From contig NZ_JARFVA010000002.1 of NCBI RefSeq assembly GCF_029194005.1, positions 496,001 to 560,000 of the forward strand: a DNA stretch of 64,000 nt, written 5' to 3'. Positions 9,055-19,830 of this stretch are shown here, piece after piece. The position numbers were made by a program, and so were the translations under genes. Position 1 is the stretch's first letter. Each line of letters opens with the position of its first letter. The stretch is from Flagellimonas okinawensis (lineage in GTDB: Bacteria; Bacteroidota; Bacteroidia; Flavobacteriales; Flavobacteriaceae). The notes beneath the pieces were generated by a model, which was not told the DNA's origin, searched no databases, and saw only the letters and a list, made by a program, of their open reading frames with translations.

Positions 9055-11814
9055 ATGAAAAAACTTATGTTTGTTTCCCTAATGCTACTGGGTTTGGCAA
9101 CTTACGGCCAGACTACGGTAGAGGGAAAGGTAGTTGATGAAAACAATGAGCCGATACCTGGGGCCAATGTGGTCTTGGTAGGCAAAGCTGAAGGAACCAC
9201 TACGGACTTTGATGGAAATTTTACTTTTAATACTGATGAAGAACCCCCTTTTCAGCTTCAATTTTCCAGTATAGGTTATTCGGATTTTACTACAACCGTA
9301 ACATCAAACAACCAAACTCTTACAATTACGCTTTCTGAAGCAAATACCATGTTGGATGAGATCGTAATCTCGGCGTCCAGAACACCGGAACGTATTTTTG
9401 AATCCCCGGTTTCAGTGGAAAGGTTTGGACTCAAGGAAATCAAGAACACAACGGCCGAATCATTTTATGGAGGGCTTCAAAATTTAAAAGGTGTAGATAT
9501 CAACACCAACAGTTTAACCTTTCAATCCATCAATACCAGAGGTTTTGCAACTTTTGCAAACAACAGGTTCTTGCAATTGGTAGATGGTATGGACAACACA
9601 GCACCAGGTCTTAACTTTGTATTGGGTAACCTAGTGGGGATGTCTGAATTAGATGTACAGAGTGTCGAAATTCTTCCAGGAGCATCGTCTGCTTTGTATG
9701 GGGCAGGTGCATTTAACGGTATTTTGTTCATGACCAGTAAAAATCCTTTTGATTTTCAAGGGATTAGTGCTTATGCAAAAGGTGGTGTAACAACACAAGA
9801 TGCTGCAGGAAGTAATTTTTATAAAGATTTTGGTGTACGTGCCGCCCATGCCTTTAGCGATAAAGTAGCTGTTAAAGCAAACTTGTCGGTATTGACAGGT
9901 GAGGATTGGCATGCCAACAGCCGAATGGATTTGAACAATCCAGGTGCTGACCGTTCCAACCCGGCTTATGATGGACTTAACGTTTATGGGGACGAAGTGT
10001 CCACAGTGTTGGATTTTGATGCTGCAGCAGGTTTCCCTACTGGTACCGTAGGTTCCGCCGTGATTTCCAGAACCGGTTATGATGAAGCTGACTTGGCCAA
10101 TTATAATGCAGAAAGTGTCAAGGCCGATTTTGCTGTGCATATTAGACCTTTTGCCGATGACTTGGAAGTCATCCTTAATAGTAGGATCGGTAGAGGTACT
10201 ACTATTTATCAAGGAGCTAACCGTTACGCGGTGGCTGGGTTCACCATGCAGCAACATAGATTGGAAATCAAAAACGACAACTTCTTTGTTAGGGGCTATA
10301 TAGTTTCAGAGAATTCAGGTGATGCTTATGATACCCGTTTTGCGGCAATCAATGTAAACAGAGCTTGGAAATCTGACGTTCAGTGGTTTACCGACTATGC
10401 TTCAGCTTATATCCCGACTTATCTAGGCGGAATCCAAGGAGCGGGACTAAGTCCTGAACAAGCGTCTACACAAGCACACATTGCGGGTAGACAAGCTGCA
10501 GACCAAGGTAGGTTGCTCCCCGGAACAGCTGCCTTTGAACGTACATTCAATAGTGTAATAAATGATGGGGACCTAACGACTGGAGCAAAATTCATCGATA
10601 AAACCAAATTCCGTCATGTAAACGGAAACTATAATATTGCACATTTGATAGATGATTGGGCGGATATCCAAATTGGTGGGTCTTTCAGGGAATACGAATT
10701 GAATTCCAATGGAACTATTTTTACGGATATTGATGGCCCTATCAAATACAATGAATATGGCGCTTACTTGCAGATTCAGAAAAAGTTCTTTGATGATCGT
10801 TTAAAATTTACAGGCTCTGCACGATATGATAAAAATGAGTTTTTTGATGGATTTGTTTCACCACGGGTATCGTTTGCCTATACCTTGGGAGAAGAAAGAA
10901 ATCATAACCTTAGGGTTTCCGTGCAACAAGGTTTCAGAAACCCGACTACTCAGGACTTATTTATTGGATTGAACGCAGGCCGTGCTATTTTGGTTGGTTC
11001 TGCACCGGATAACTTAGATCGCGATGTAAGAACATTCGATATCAGTGAAGCAGGACAAAACTTAACAGGACAATCTACCGTACAAATAGTGGGAAGAGCA
11101 GCGTATGAGAATGCTTATTCTACCAGTTCGTTGCAAGCGGGAGCTCCAGAAGCTGTTAACACCCCATTGGCGCAACCTGAAGAAATTACGGCCTATGAAG
11201 CAGGTTACAGGGCACAAGTGGGTAGGTTCACCATTGATTTGAGCGGATACTACAATAGCTACACTAATTTCTTGGCCAACACAACTACAGCCGTGCCTTT
11301 TTATGGAGAGGCAGGAGACGGAGGACTTTCCTTATTGGCGCTTCAAAATGGTGATTATCAAGTGTATCAAACCTACACCAATTCAGATGCAGAGATCAAC
11401 TCCTATGGAGGTACTGTTGGAGTGGATACCAAAATCGGAAACTTTGATTTAGGAGTGAACTATACCTTTGCCGAGTTGGACATCGATGAAGGTAGATACC
11501 CAGACTTGAGAACAAACTTTAACACTCCAAAGCACAAGGTGAAAGCCTCTTTTGGAAATGCCTCCCTATTTAAAAACTTTGGTTTTAATGTAAACTACAG
11601 ATGGAGCGATAGCTATTTCTGGGAAGCTTCATTCGCGGATGGCGAAATTCCGGCTTATTCCGTTTTGGATGCACAGATCAACTATTCAGTGCCATCAATT
11701 AAATCAGTGTTTAAGCTTGGTGGTTCTAACCTTATGGGGGACGAATACTTTACTGCGATCGGTACTGGATATATAGGTTCCATCTACTATTTGTCTTGGA
11801 GCATAAACCCTTAA
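9055..11814 (+). CDS. TonB-dependent outer membrane receptor, carboxypeptidase-regulatory-like N-terminus
   Basis: A 919-residue outer membrane receptor: signal peptide to about residue 19 (ending ATYGQ), a CarboxypepD_reg-like domain (TVEGKVVDENNEPIPGANV, about 22-105), a plug domain (DEIVISASRTPE, then LDVQSVEILPGASSALYGAGAFNG), and a C-terminal beta barrel. It imports an unknown ligand using TonB energy. No SusD partner, enzyme or riboswitch is next to it, so the substrate cannot be read from context. It stands alone between two terminators, with its own upstream palindromes. The last residue is Pro, not the common aromatic. Confidence 0.9.
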   Translation: MKKLMFVSLMLLGLATYGQTTVEGKVVDENNEPIPGANVVLVGKAEGTTTDFDGNFTFNTDEEPPFQLQFSSIGYSDFTTTVTSNNQTLTITLSEANTMLDEIVISASRTPERIFESPVSVERFGLKEIKNTTAESFYGGLQNLKGVDINTNSLTFQSINTRGFATFANNRFLQLVDGMDNTAPGLNFVLGNLVGMSELDVQSVEILPGASSALYGAGAFNGILFMTSKNPFDFQGISAYAKGGVTTQDAAGSNFYKDFGVRAAHAFSDKVAVKANLSVLTGEDWHANSRMDLNNPGADRSNPAYDGLNVYGDEVSTVLDFDAAAGFPTGTVGSAVISRTGYDEADLANYNAESVKADFAVHIRPFADDLEVILNSRIGRGTTIYQGANRYAVAGFTMQQHRLEIKNDNFFVRGYIVSENSGDAYDTRFAAINVNRAWKSDVQWFTDYASAYIPTYLGGIQGAGLSPEQASTQAHIAGRQAADQGRLLPGTAAFERTFNSVINDGDLTTGAKFIDKTKFRHVNGNYNIAHLIDDWADIQIGGSFREYELNSNGTIFTDIDGPIKYNEYGAYLQIQKKFFDDRLKFTGSARYDKNEFFDGFVSPRVSFAYTLGEERNHNLRVSVQQGFRNPTTQDLFIGLNAGRAILVGSAPDNLDRDVRTFDISEAGQNLTGQSTVQIVGRAAYENAYSTSSLQAGAPEAVNTPLAQPEEITAYEAGYRAQVGRFTIDLSGYYNSYTNFLANTTTAVPFYGEAGDGGLSLLALQNGDYQVYQTYTNSDAEINSYGGTVGVDTKIGNFDLGVNYTFAELDIDEGRYPDLRTNFNTPKHKVKASFGNASLFKNFGFNVNYRWSDSYFWEASFADGEIPAYSVLDAQINYSVPSIKSVFKLGGSNLMGDEYFTAIGTGYIGSIYYLSWSINP

Positions 11815-11839
11815 ACAACAGTAATCAAACAAAACTTAA

Positions 11840-11866
11840 GGCGTTGGGTATCCCAACGCCTTTTTT
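11840..11866 (+). terminator. Intrinsic terminator of the orphan TonB receptor
   Basis: GGCGTTGGG-TAT-CCCAACGCC followed by six T. Confidence 0.9.
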
Positions 11867-11913
11867 ATTGAAAAAAAAGCTGAAATCGGTTTCTGAATAA
11901 AAATGTAAAAGCA

Positions 11914-11921
11914 TATCTTTG
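11914..11921 (+). promoter_or_regulatory. -7 box TATCTTTG for atpD-atpC
   Basis: Exact TAnnTTTG match, about 55 bases upstream of the atpD start. Confidence 0.6.
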
Positions 11922-11964
11922 CAGCCGAAAAAATAGCGGTTATTTTCCGCGTATTCAATTATAA

Positions 11965-13485
<1,521 letters not shown>

Positions 13486-13561
13486 TGTCATTCCTGCGAA
13501 AGCGGGAATCCATTATTAATTAAGTCAAAACAAATAGATTCCCGTTTACACGGGAATGACA
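13486..13561. repeat. Palindromic repeat element between atpD and atpC
   Basis: Two 24-base arms (13487-13510 and 13537-13560) are inverted copies with four mismatches: GTCATTCC...GGGAATC against GATTCCC...GGAATGAC. Each arm is itself a small hairpin. The element fills nearly the whole gap between the atpD stop and the atpC start. It has the form of a dispersed REP-like element; the mRNA would fold into a long hairpin here. Confidence 0.8.
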
Positions 13562-13570
13562 AGAGAAAAT

Positions 13571-13849
13571 ATGTATTTAGAAATAGTATCACCCGAAGCT
13601 ACTTTATTCTCAGGAGACGTAACCTCGGTTACCGTGCCAGGAGTAAATGGAGAGTTCCAGATGTTGGAGAACCACGCACCTATCGTGTCCCTATTACAAG
13701 CTGGAAACGTAAAAGTGAAAGGTAACATCACCATTGATGAGGATTTTGCCGACAAGTTTTCCAAAGGAAACAATGGAGAGACCGTTTTGGCAATTACAAG
13801 TGGTACAGTGGAGATGAAAGATAATAAAGTAATCGTCCTAGCCGATTAA
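13571..13849 (+). CDS. atpC: F-type ATP synthase epsilon subunit
   Basis: Epsilon is part of the central stalk of F1 and regulates ATP hydrolysis. MYLEIVSPEATLFSGDVTSV is the standard start, and GEFQMLENHAPIVSLLQAG is the conserved beta-sandwich segment. An in-frame ATG at 13556 lies inside the repeat arm and adds five residues (MTREN) foreign to the family, so 13571 is preferred. At 92 residues only the N-terminal beta domain is present; the C-terminal helical hairpin seen in E. coli is missing, which is common in this phylum. Confidence 0.95.
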   Translation: MYLEIVSPEATLFSGDVTSVTVPGVNGEFQMLENHAPIVSLLQAGNVKVKGNITIDEDFADKFSKGNNGETVLAITSGTVEMKDNKVIVLAD

Positions 13850-13874
13850 AATAAATGAATTCATTCACAAAAAA

Positions 13875-13898
13875 GCCGCTCCATTGGAGCGGCTTTTT
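13875..13898. terminator. Bidirectional terminator between atpC and the acetyltransferase gene
   Basis: GCCGCTCC-ATT-GGAGCGGC flanked by A and T runs on both sides, so it can serve both converging genes. Confidence 0.85.
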
Positions 13899-14428
13899 TA
13901 TTTCAGCATAATCACGTGCCATTCCTTATCATCTGAATGGTATATGGCTAGGGTTTTAAACCCAATGGCCGCATGAGCTGCCAATGACCTTGGATTTTTA
14001 CCATCCACTTCGGTGATAATAGTATCAAAACCTATAGGCAATTTCTCTTTCATGGTTTGATACAGCTTTCGGAAAATGCCTTGTCCTCGATGGGTTTTCG
14101 CCACACAAATTTGTCCCATGGCTATATAATTGACCTTGCCTTTAAGAGCTTTATCTATTTCATGGAACATAGGGCGAAGCACTTCTATATCCTCTGCAAA
14201 TTTTGGATGCATGCACAGGGCATAACCCACAACTTGACTTTCATCCACGGCAATAATGTGTCCACACACCTCATTCATGGCTTGGAGCACATCCATGGTG
14301 TGTTCCACGGTCACAAAACCTTCTTTTGTGCTTTCTTCTTGACTTATGTTTTTAGGTAAATTACGCTGCTGCAGGTCCAGAATTTGTTCCAGTTCCTGTA
14401 AAGTGTTCGCTTGCTTGTAAACAACCAT
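13898..14428 (-). CDS. GNAT-family N-acetyltransferase
   Basis: A 176-residue protein with the GNAT fold: the acetyl-CoA pyrophosphate loop is seen in QICVAKTHRGQGIFRKLY (R-x-x-G-x-G/I type), followed by LPIGFDTIITEVDGKNPRSLAAHAAIGFKTL, the usual last strand-helix-strand. The acceptor substrate is unknown. It begins at the base next to the stop codon of the M61 peptidase gene, so the two form one operon; the peptidase may supply no clue beyond that. It ends at a bidirectional terminator shared with atpC. Confidence 0.85.
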   Translation of the reverse strand: MVVYKQANTLQELEQILDLQQRNLPKNISQEESTKEGFVTVEHTMDVLQAMNEVCGHIIAVDESQVVGYALCMHPKFAEDIEVLRPMFHEIDKALKGKVNYIAMGQICVAKTHRGQGIFRKLYQTMKEKLPIGFDTIITEVDGKNPRSLAAHAAIGFKTLAIYHSDDKEWHVIMLK

Positions 14429-16225
14429 TTATTCCACTTTAAGCCATTTTTTTCGCTGTTCGAGCATCTTTTTTGATGGTTGTTGCTCTTTGTCTTCCAT
14501 CAAACTAAACATGTAATCCGGACTTGGGGTCAAAACCATTTCCGTTGTTTTCTCAATTCCATATCTCTTGAATTTCACCTGTAAAGGTTCTCCGATACTG
14601 AATTGATTGAGATAATCATCAAAAGATTGGTCCTCAGCAAAAGCTTTGTCGTTTATACTTAAAATCACATCCCCATTGTCTAGACCAGCCTTATAAGCAG
14701 GACTGTCCATTTTCGTGTTTCTCAGAATCATGTAACCTGATTTATCAGCACTCATGGAAACATATGCCCCAAAATAGGGCATAGCTTTAGGTTGCTCCAA
14801 AACAACCCCCACCGATTCCATAAGGGTGCGGTAGTCAGGCATATTGCTTTTGTAGATATAGCTGTTAAAGAAATCATCACCGAACGTGTCCCCTGCATAT
14901 TCTTTTAATGCATCATGAAGATTTTGAATGGTATACGGAATTTCGGTAGCTCCATATTTCTTCCATACGAGCTTCATAAAATCATCTAGGTTCAATCCTT
15001 TTTCCCGTAGGGACAAATCCAACGCAAGACCCAACACACTTCCGTAGGAATAGTAAGAGATGAACATGTTTTCTCGGTTAACAGGGTCCACAGAGGTGGC
15101 CGCATCCACAAAGGGTGCCTGAAAGCTCATTTCAATGGGGTTGAAGAATTGTCTAGCTGGAGAGTTCCAAACGTAGTTAAAGGTTCCTACCAACCCTTCG
15201 ACGTAATCTTTCGGAGAGGAAAGTCCGGCTCTGCATAAAATCAATCCGGTGTAGTAGCTTGTAAAGCCTTCAGCAAACCAAAGTGACCCGCTCATGTTGG
15301 CTGCTTCAAAATCAAAAGGCTCCAATGTTTTCGGTCGGATGCGCTCCACGTTCCAAGCGTGAAAGAATTCGTGCGATACTGTTCCGATGTTACGCTCCAT
15401 ACCTCCATTGGCCAAGCTTCGGGTGCTTGTCAATATGGTAGAGTTGCGGTGCTCCATGCCGTCGCCAGAGGCATTTGGAATGTAGCAGGCCAAGAACGTA
15501 TAGTTGCCATAATCAAAATCGGGCAGTTCGTCATAGACTTCCTTTTCTGCCAGCACTACTTTTTTTACTTTTTCAAAATATTCATCGGCTTCCGCTTCGG
15601 TACCATTATGGTGGAGTGCAAGATTGATGGTTTTACCATCCAACTCAAAAGAGCGAAGCATAAAATTGCTGATTTCCGTAGGACTGTCCATAAAATAATA
15701 GAGGTTCGGAGCTGAATAGGTGTTGCCCGAGACCAAAGGAAGTTGCGTAGCCACTTTCCAATCCAAATCTTCGCGAACGTCAAAAGTCACTTCAATTTTA
15801 CGCTCGCTCAACTCAGGAGCGAACATAAAAGTCGCAGGAATATTCAGGTGTGTATGTGTTTCGTCCACTTGGGAGTAGGTTCCCCCGCCCCGATTGGCGA
15901 ACAAAATATATTTAATGTTGATAGTTCCATCGTGTCCACTTACCTCCCAAGCATAGGGGTTGGGTCTGGTAACCGTCAAAGCTTTTCCCTTACTGTCCGT
16001 AGCTTCAAAGCCATAAACGTTTTTGGCGAATTCGTGTAGCGCATAACGTCCTGGAGAGGTTCTGCTCATGCGAAACTCAACTTTGCTCGAGCTTAGATTT
16101 GGAAAAGTAGCTTCAACAATCGCTTCGTGATGAACGGCATTATCAAAGGAGATTTGATATATATTGGTCTGAGCAGTTATAAATAACCCTGTGAACAGTG
16201 CTAAAAAGGAAAAGATAAATTTCAT
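14429..16225 (-). CDS. M61-family peptidase (glycyl aminopeptidase type) with PDZ domain
   Basis: A 598-residue secreted metallopeptidase with a signal peptide (ending FITAQ), an N-terminal beta domain, the zinc motif HEFFHAWNVERIRP (H-E-x-x-H) and the downstream glutamate region WFAEGFTSYYTG. A PDZ domain (DSPAYKAGLDNGDVILSIND) lies near residues 495-560. M61 enzymes cleave N-terminal glycine or similar residues from peptides. It is followed with no gap by the GNAT gene. The family assignment is firm; the natural substrate is not known. Confidence 0.92.
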   Translation of the reverse strand: MKFIFSFLALFTGLFITAQTNIYQISFDNAVHHEAIVEATFPNLSSSKVEFRMSRTSPGRYALHEFAKNVYGFEATDSKGKALTVTRPNPYAWEVSGHDGTINIKYILFANRGGGTYSQVDETHTHLNIPATFMFAPELSERKIEVTFDVREDLDWKVATQLPLVSGNTYSAPNLYYFMDSPTEISNFMLRSFELDGKTINLALHHNGTEAEADEYFEKVKKVVLAEKEVYDELPDFDYGNYTFLACYIPNASGDGMEHRNSTILTSTRSLANGGMERNIGTVSHEFFHAWNVERIRPKTLEPFDFEAANMSGSLWFAEGFTSYYTGLILCRAGLSSPKDYVEGLVGTFNYVWNSPARQFFNPIEMSFQAPFVDAATSVDPVNRENMFISYYSYGSVLGLALDLSLREKGLNLDDFMKLVWKKYGATEIPYTIQNLHDALKEYAGDTFGDDFFNSYIYKSNMPDYRTLMESVGVVLEQPKAMPYFGAYVSMSADKSGYMILRNTKMDSPAYKAGLDNGDVILSINDKAFAEDQSFDDYLNQFSIGEPLQVKFKRYGIEKTTEMVLTPSPDYMFSLMEDKEQQPSKKMLEQRKKWLKVE

Positions 16226-16277
16226 TTTTGAAATAGGTTTAAGAACGACTAAGATACTGTTTAATCACCGTAAGTGC

Positions 16278-16285
16278 TAGATTTG
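16278..16285 (+). promoter_or_regulatory. Candidate -7 box TAGATTTG
   Basis: Exact TAnnTTTG match about 105 bases upstream of the DUF2007 start; a long leader would result, so this is moderate evidence only. Confidence 0.4.
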
Positions 16286-16391
16286 TGGGATGGAGAAATT
16301 TTTCGGTAGTTGTTTGAAAATATCGACTATTTTAACAAGAAATTGAGCGATTACGATTTTGTTTGCAAACCCTCAAAAAATATTTGGAAGG

Positions 16392-16778
16392 ATGAAAACT
16401 GAATTTTACACTTTAGGAAGCTTTGAGTTCCCAGCGGATGCCGTGGTTATTAAAGGCAAATTGGAGGCAGAGGGCATTCCAGTTTTTTTAAGGGATGAAG
16501 CTACCATCAATTCAGATCCTTTAATCAGTGCAGCTTTGGGCGGAGTTAAGCTACAAGTGTATTCAAGCGATAGGGAAAGGGCCAAGGAAATTTTTGATGA
16601 AGTCCGAAACTACGCCACCGATGATTTTGGAAATCCCGTTGTCTGCCCTAATTGCAAGGCCACAAAATCCGAAATTTATTACTCTAGAAGTAATGTCTTC
16701 TATAAGCTGTTTCCGTTCTTTGAGCCCAGAAAGTACCAATGCATACAGTGCAATTTCATTACCAGACCCGCCCAATGA
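16392..16778 (+). CDS. DUF2007 domain protein with C-terminal zinc ribbon
   Basis: The 128-residue product begins MKTEFYTLGSFEFPADA and contains the DUF2007 segment (VIKGKLEAEGIPVFLRDE, GGVKLQVYSSDRERAKEI), followed by a zinc-ribbon pair CPNC...CIQC near residues 85-121. DUF2007 is annotated as a putative signal-transducing domain; what it senses is unknown. An ATG 33 bases upstream is in frame, but the A/G-rich GGAAGG directly before 16392 and the family N-terminus favour the later start. It is monocistronic and convergent with the glycosyltransferase gene. Confidence 0.75.
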   Translation: MKTEFYTLGSFEFPADAVVIKGKLEAEGIPVFLRDEATINSDPLISAALGGVKLQVYSSDRERAKEIFDEVRNYATDDFGNPVVCPNCKATKSEIYYSRSNVFYKLFPFFEPRKYQCIQCNFITRPAQ

Positions 16779-16799
16779 AATTATCTGTTGCCGGAATCA

Positions 16800-18272
16800 T
16801 TATAGGCGTTGGTAAATAAGACCTCTTCCTACGGTAGCTTCCAATTTGTAGTGCTTATCGAGATATGCATCAATGTAGGTGTTGTAATCTTCTAGTTTTT
16901 TATCAAAGATTTCTTTCCCTTTTCTGGCCACTAATGTTTTGGGTTGAATTACCTCCATAATATATTTGAGTTCTTCAATACCTGTTCTTCTTGGATTGTG
17001 CATATCCGGAAATAATTCATCACGTGTAATGTTGCTAGGGTGTGTAGCCGCTTTGGTCGGGGGTGCTTCTCCCAGAACCCAATATCCGATATGGTATTCA
17101 GTAAAAAAGATGTTTTGGGTATCTAGGCCATTTTTCACGATATATTTTGGCACATCAATTCCTTCACCATTATAAAACGATCCCTTTTTTATTTTGTTGG
17201 AAACAATGTTCACGTACTCCAGGTAAGACTCCATTGGTACTAGCAAGAGTAAAGCTATGATGAGCGGTTTATATGATTTTTTCAGTTTGGGGAGTTTGCC
17301 AAGGGCAACACCTGCTGGAATTAAAACAAATGGGTAAAGTTGAATCAGGTAATGTCCATTTACCTTTCCAGTTTGCATAAAAGAAAGCAGAATTCCAATA
17401 ATAACAACGGTTAGTAATTGTGATTCCCTGGATTTAAAATCTATGATTTTGTAAATAAAACCTGTGATCAGAAGCCCAAGCACAATGAATACAAAGGGCA
17501 ATGTTTTTACGGGAGAGTGGTACTTGCCCCCAGTATAGGCCAAGGGGGCCTCAAAAATCGACTCCCACCAAACATTTAGGTTATCCTGGAGATAATAGGG
17601 CAATGCTGTAAGGGCAACGGTAAGGGCGATACCGATTCCCATAAAGAACAAATTCCCAATGCTTTTGGATAACTTTTCCTTGGCAAATCCCTCGGACAAA
17701 AAATAGATGCCCAAGGTCAAAACGGGATATGCCATATTCAACTTGGACATAATGGAAAGACCAAACAAAAGTCCCGCCAACAAAAACCATTGCCATTGTC
17801 TTTTGTAAATCAAAAAATAGATGCCTGCCACAAAAAATAGAGTGCAAATGTGTTCGGACATTACTCCTTGTAGGCTCCCAAACAAGCTTTGGAAAAACAC
17901 ACAAAAGATGGCAATCCATAATGCAATTTTTTTACCGGTTATTTTTTTAGTGATTCCATAGGTGAACAAACTTGTTAAGGCCACCATTACCGCTCCAAAA
18001 AACCGAATAGCAAAAAAGCTTTTTCCAAATAGTTTTATGATGATGGCGAAATACAAAAAAGTAATTGGCGGTTTAAGGTCCCAAAGTTGTGTATAGGGTA
18101 AATGTCCGTTCGCCCAGGATTGCCCCATAAGGATAAAAGTGCTTTCATCACGATCTACATAATCCCTAAAAAAGAAAGGGAAACGGATGAAAACTGACAC
18201 CACGACCAAAACAAAGAGGACCATTTTCCAGTCCAGATCTTCATACCTTAAAGAACGTAATTTTTTAAGCAC
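16800..18272 (-). CDS. Membrane glycosyltransferase, GT39/ArnT (PMT)-like
   Basis: A 490-residue polytopic protein with about ten hydrophobic helices. The first loop carries the acidic pair in YVDRDESTF, as in the PMT/ArnT superfamily that moves sugars from a lipid carrier to proteins or lipids on the periplasmic side, and LWDLKPPITFLYF follows. A soluble tail (residues about 380-490) faces the periplasm. No other glycan genes are close, so donor and acceptor are unknown. It ends 62 bases before the start of nothing on this strand; the MocR gene upstream is separately controlled. Confidence 0.75.
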   Translation of the reverse strand: MLKKLRSLRYEDLDWKMVLFVLVVVSVFIRFPFFFRDYVDRDESTFILMGQSWANGHLPYTQLWDLKPPITFLYFAIIIKLFGKSFFAIRFFGAVMVALTSLFTYGITKKITGKKIALWIAIFCVFFQSLFGSLQGVMSEHICTLFFVAGIYFLIYKRQWQWFLLAGLLFGLSIMSKLNMAYPVLTLGIYFLSEGFAKEKLSKSIGNLFFMGIGIALTVALTALPYYLQDNLNVWWESIFEAPLAYTGGKYHSPVKTLPFVFIVLGLLITGFIYKIIDFKSRESQLLTVVIIGILLSFMQTGKVNGHYLIQLYPFVLIPAGVALGKLPKLKKSYKPLIIALLLLVPMESYLEYVNIVSNKIKKGSFYNGEGIDVPKYIVKNGLDTQNIFFTEYHIGYWVLGEAPPTKAATHPSNITRDELFPDMHNPRRTGIEELKYIMEVIQPKTLVARKGKEIFDKKLEDYNTYIDAYLDKHYKLEATVGRGLIYQRL

Positions 18273-18333
18273 GATGGTATTCAGCTTTTTGATCGTTTAT
18301 TATCATCTGTGCAATATAGATAAATTTGAATGG

Positions 18334-19830
18334 TTAAACAGCTACCAACTGTAAGTACGCTTGTTTTAGCTTTTCAATTACGAGTTTAAGTTCTTCCTCG
18401 TTTAAGTTCCCGTAACCAAAACGTATGGCACAGGTGTTTTTATCTTGATAAAGAATGGTTTTTGGCAGGAACAGATCCAATTTTTCAGCTTCTTGAGCTA
18501 GCTTTACCAAAGACATGGGTTTTTTAAACCGCAACCACATGGCAAGCCCTCCAGAGGGTATTTGCCAGTCAAGTATCTTGTCAAAATGTTCTTTTAAAAG
18601 AGTGTCTAAAGCATCCCTGCGTTGTTTGTAGGTTACAATATTTTTTTTCTTGAGCCGGTATATTTCACCTTCGGATATCAGTTCAGAAAGCATTTGTTCC
18701 TGTATGAGGTCTCCTTGGGTATCCAATAATTGTAAGTAATTATGGGCTTCGGAAATTACCTGTTCTGGCGCAATGACAAACCCAGTATGAAAACTTGGAA
18801 ATAAAGACTGCCCCAGTTTACCCAAGTAAATAATGTTCCCATTAGCATCTGCACTGGCCATGGGCAACATGGAAGAGCCTTCAAACTGAAAATCATGGTC
18901 AAAATCGTCCTCGATTATGGCAAAACCATTCGTTTTGGCCAATTCCAACAATTGCAGTCTTCTTTTGGTGCTTAATGTTGTGGTTGTTGGATAGTCCCTG
19001 TTGGAGCAAACATAAATACAACGAATTTGCTCGTCTATAAAATGCTTTTTTATGTAAGCAATATCCAATCCCTCATCATCTACTGGTACCGTTTTTATTC
19101 TTGCCCCTGCTTGTTGAAATATCATATTGGCCACGTAATTGCTTAGTTGTCCAACCAGCACCAAATCACCTGGATTAATTAATACCTGCGAAACAATATA
19201 CAGGCTCATTTCCGTACTGCGGGTATTCATTAAATGGGTTGGTTTTATATGGAAACCCCTGGTGACATTTAGGTAGTTACAAAGTTGGGTGCTAAAAACA
19301 GAAGGAGCCAAAGCACTGGTTCTATTCCATTTGTTGATCAATGGCTTTCGTTTCATTGCAGCACTATACCATCTAGAAAATTGGTGAACGGGATGTAATC
19401 TTAAATCGGGCTTACCATCATTTATAGAATATTTGGCAGTGGACTCTTCTTTGGTAGATGCTAGATTAAAGGATTGTTGGAACGGGAATCCAGGAATTTT
19501 TGGATACTGGTAAACTTGATTGATATGCTGTGTGGTTGCTTTGATTTTTACTTTGGAGTCTTCTGGAACTACCACAAAAGTTCCTTTATTGGGTATGATG
19601 TTTACCCAACCTTGCGAGGCCAATTCATCATAGATGGCCACAGCTGTATTGCGATGCACGTTCAGTAATTTACTTAAAGCGCGTGTTCCGGGCAACTTGC
19701 AGCCTTTTTCCAAATAACCACGCTGAATGGCATTCATGATTTGCTGTGCCACTTGCACGTAAGCAGGTTGCACAATAGACCTGTCTATCGAGACTAGTTG
19801 GACCAATACATCAAAAACCGGACTATTCAT
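18334..19830 (-). CDS. MocR-type (GntR wHTH + aminotransferase fold) regulator lacking the PLP lysine
   Basis: Residues 1-75 form a GntR-type winged helix (LPGTRALSKLLNVHRNTAVAIYDELASQGW), and residues 120-498 are a type I aminotransferase fold, the plan of MocR regulators such as PdxR and GabR. In this family the PLP lysine lies in a segment like GTFSKTLFPALRLGY. Here the segment is GKLGQSLFPSFHTGF, with Gln341 at the lysine position and His348 at the phosphate-binding Arg; Lys338 is three residues earlier. It is divergent from a BtuB-like receptor across a 95-base space with repeated CYGGACTA-like sites. Confidence 0.85.
   Translation of the reverse strand: MNSPVFDVLVQLVSIDRSIVQPAYVQVAQQIMNAIQRGYLEKGCKLPGTRALSKLLNVHRNTAVAIYDELASQGWVNIIPNKGTFVVVPEDSKVKIKATTQHINQVYQYPKIPGFPFQQSFNLASTKEESTAKYSINDGKPDLRLHPVHQFSRWYSAAMKRKPLINKWNRTSALAPSVFSTQLCNYLNVTRGFHIKPTHLMNTRSTEMSLYIVSQVLINPGDLVLVGQLSNYVANMIFQQAGARIKTVPVDDEGLDIAYIKKHFIDEQIRCIYVCSNRDYPTTTTLSTKRRLQLLELAKTNGFAIIEDDFDHDFQFEGSSMLPMASADANGNIIYLGKLGQSLFPSFHTGFVIAPEQVISEAHNYLQLLDTQGDLIQEQMLSELISEGEIYRLKKKNIVTYKQRRDALDTLLKEHFDKILDWQIPSGGLAMWLRFKKPMSLVKLAQEAEKLDLFLPKTILYQDKNTCAIRFGYGNLNEEELKLVIEKLKQAYLQLVAV

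Noticed and set aside
9649..10257. 202-residue minus-strand ORF inside the TonB receptor gene
   Set aside because: It lies wholly within a receptor gene with clear domains on the other strand; its product has no recognisable motif.
13556..13570. Upstream atpC start
   Set aside because: The ATG belongs to the repeat arm and adds five residues not seen in epsilon subunits.
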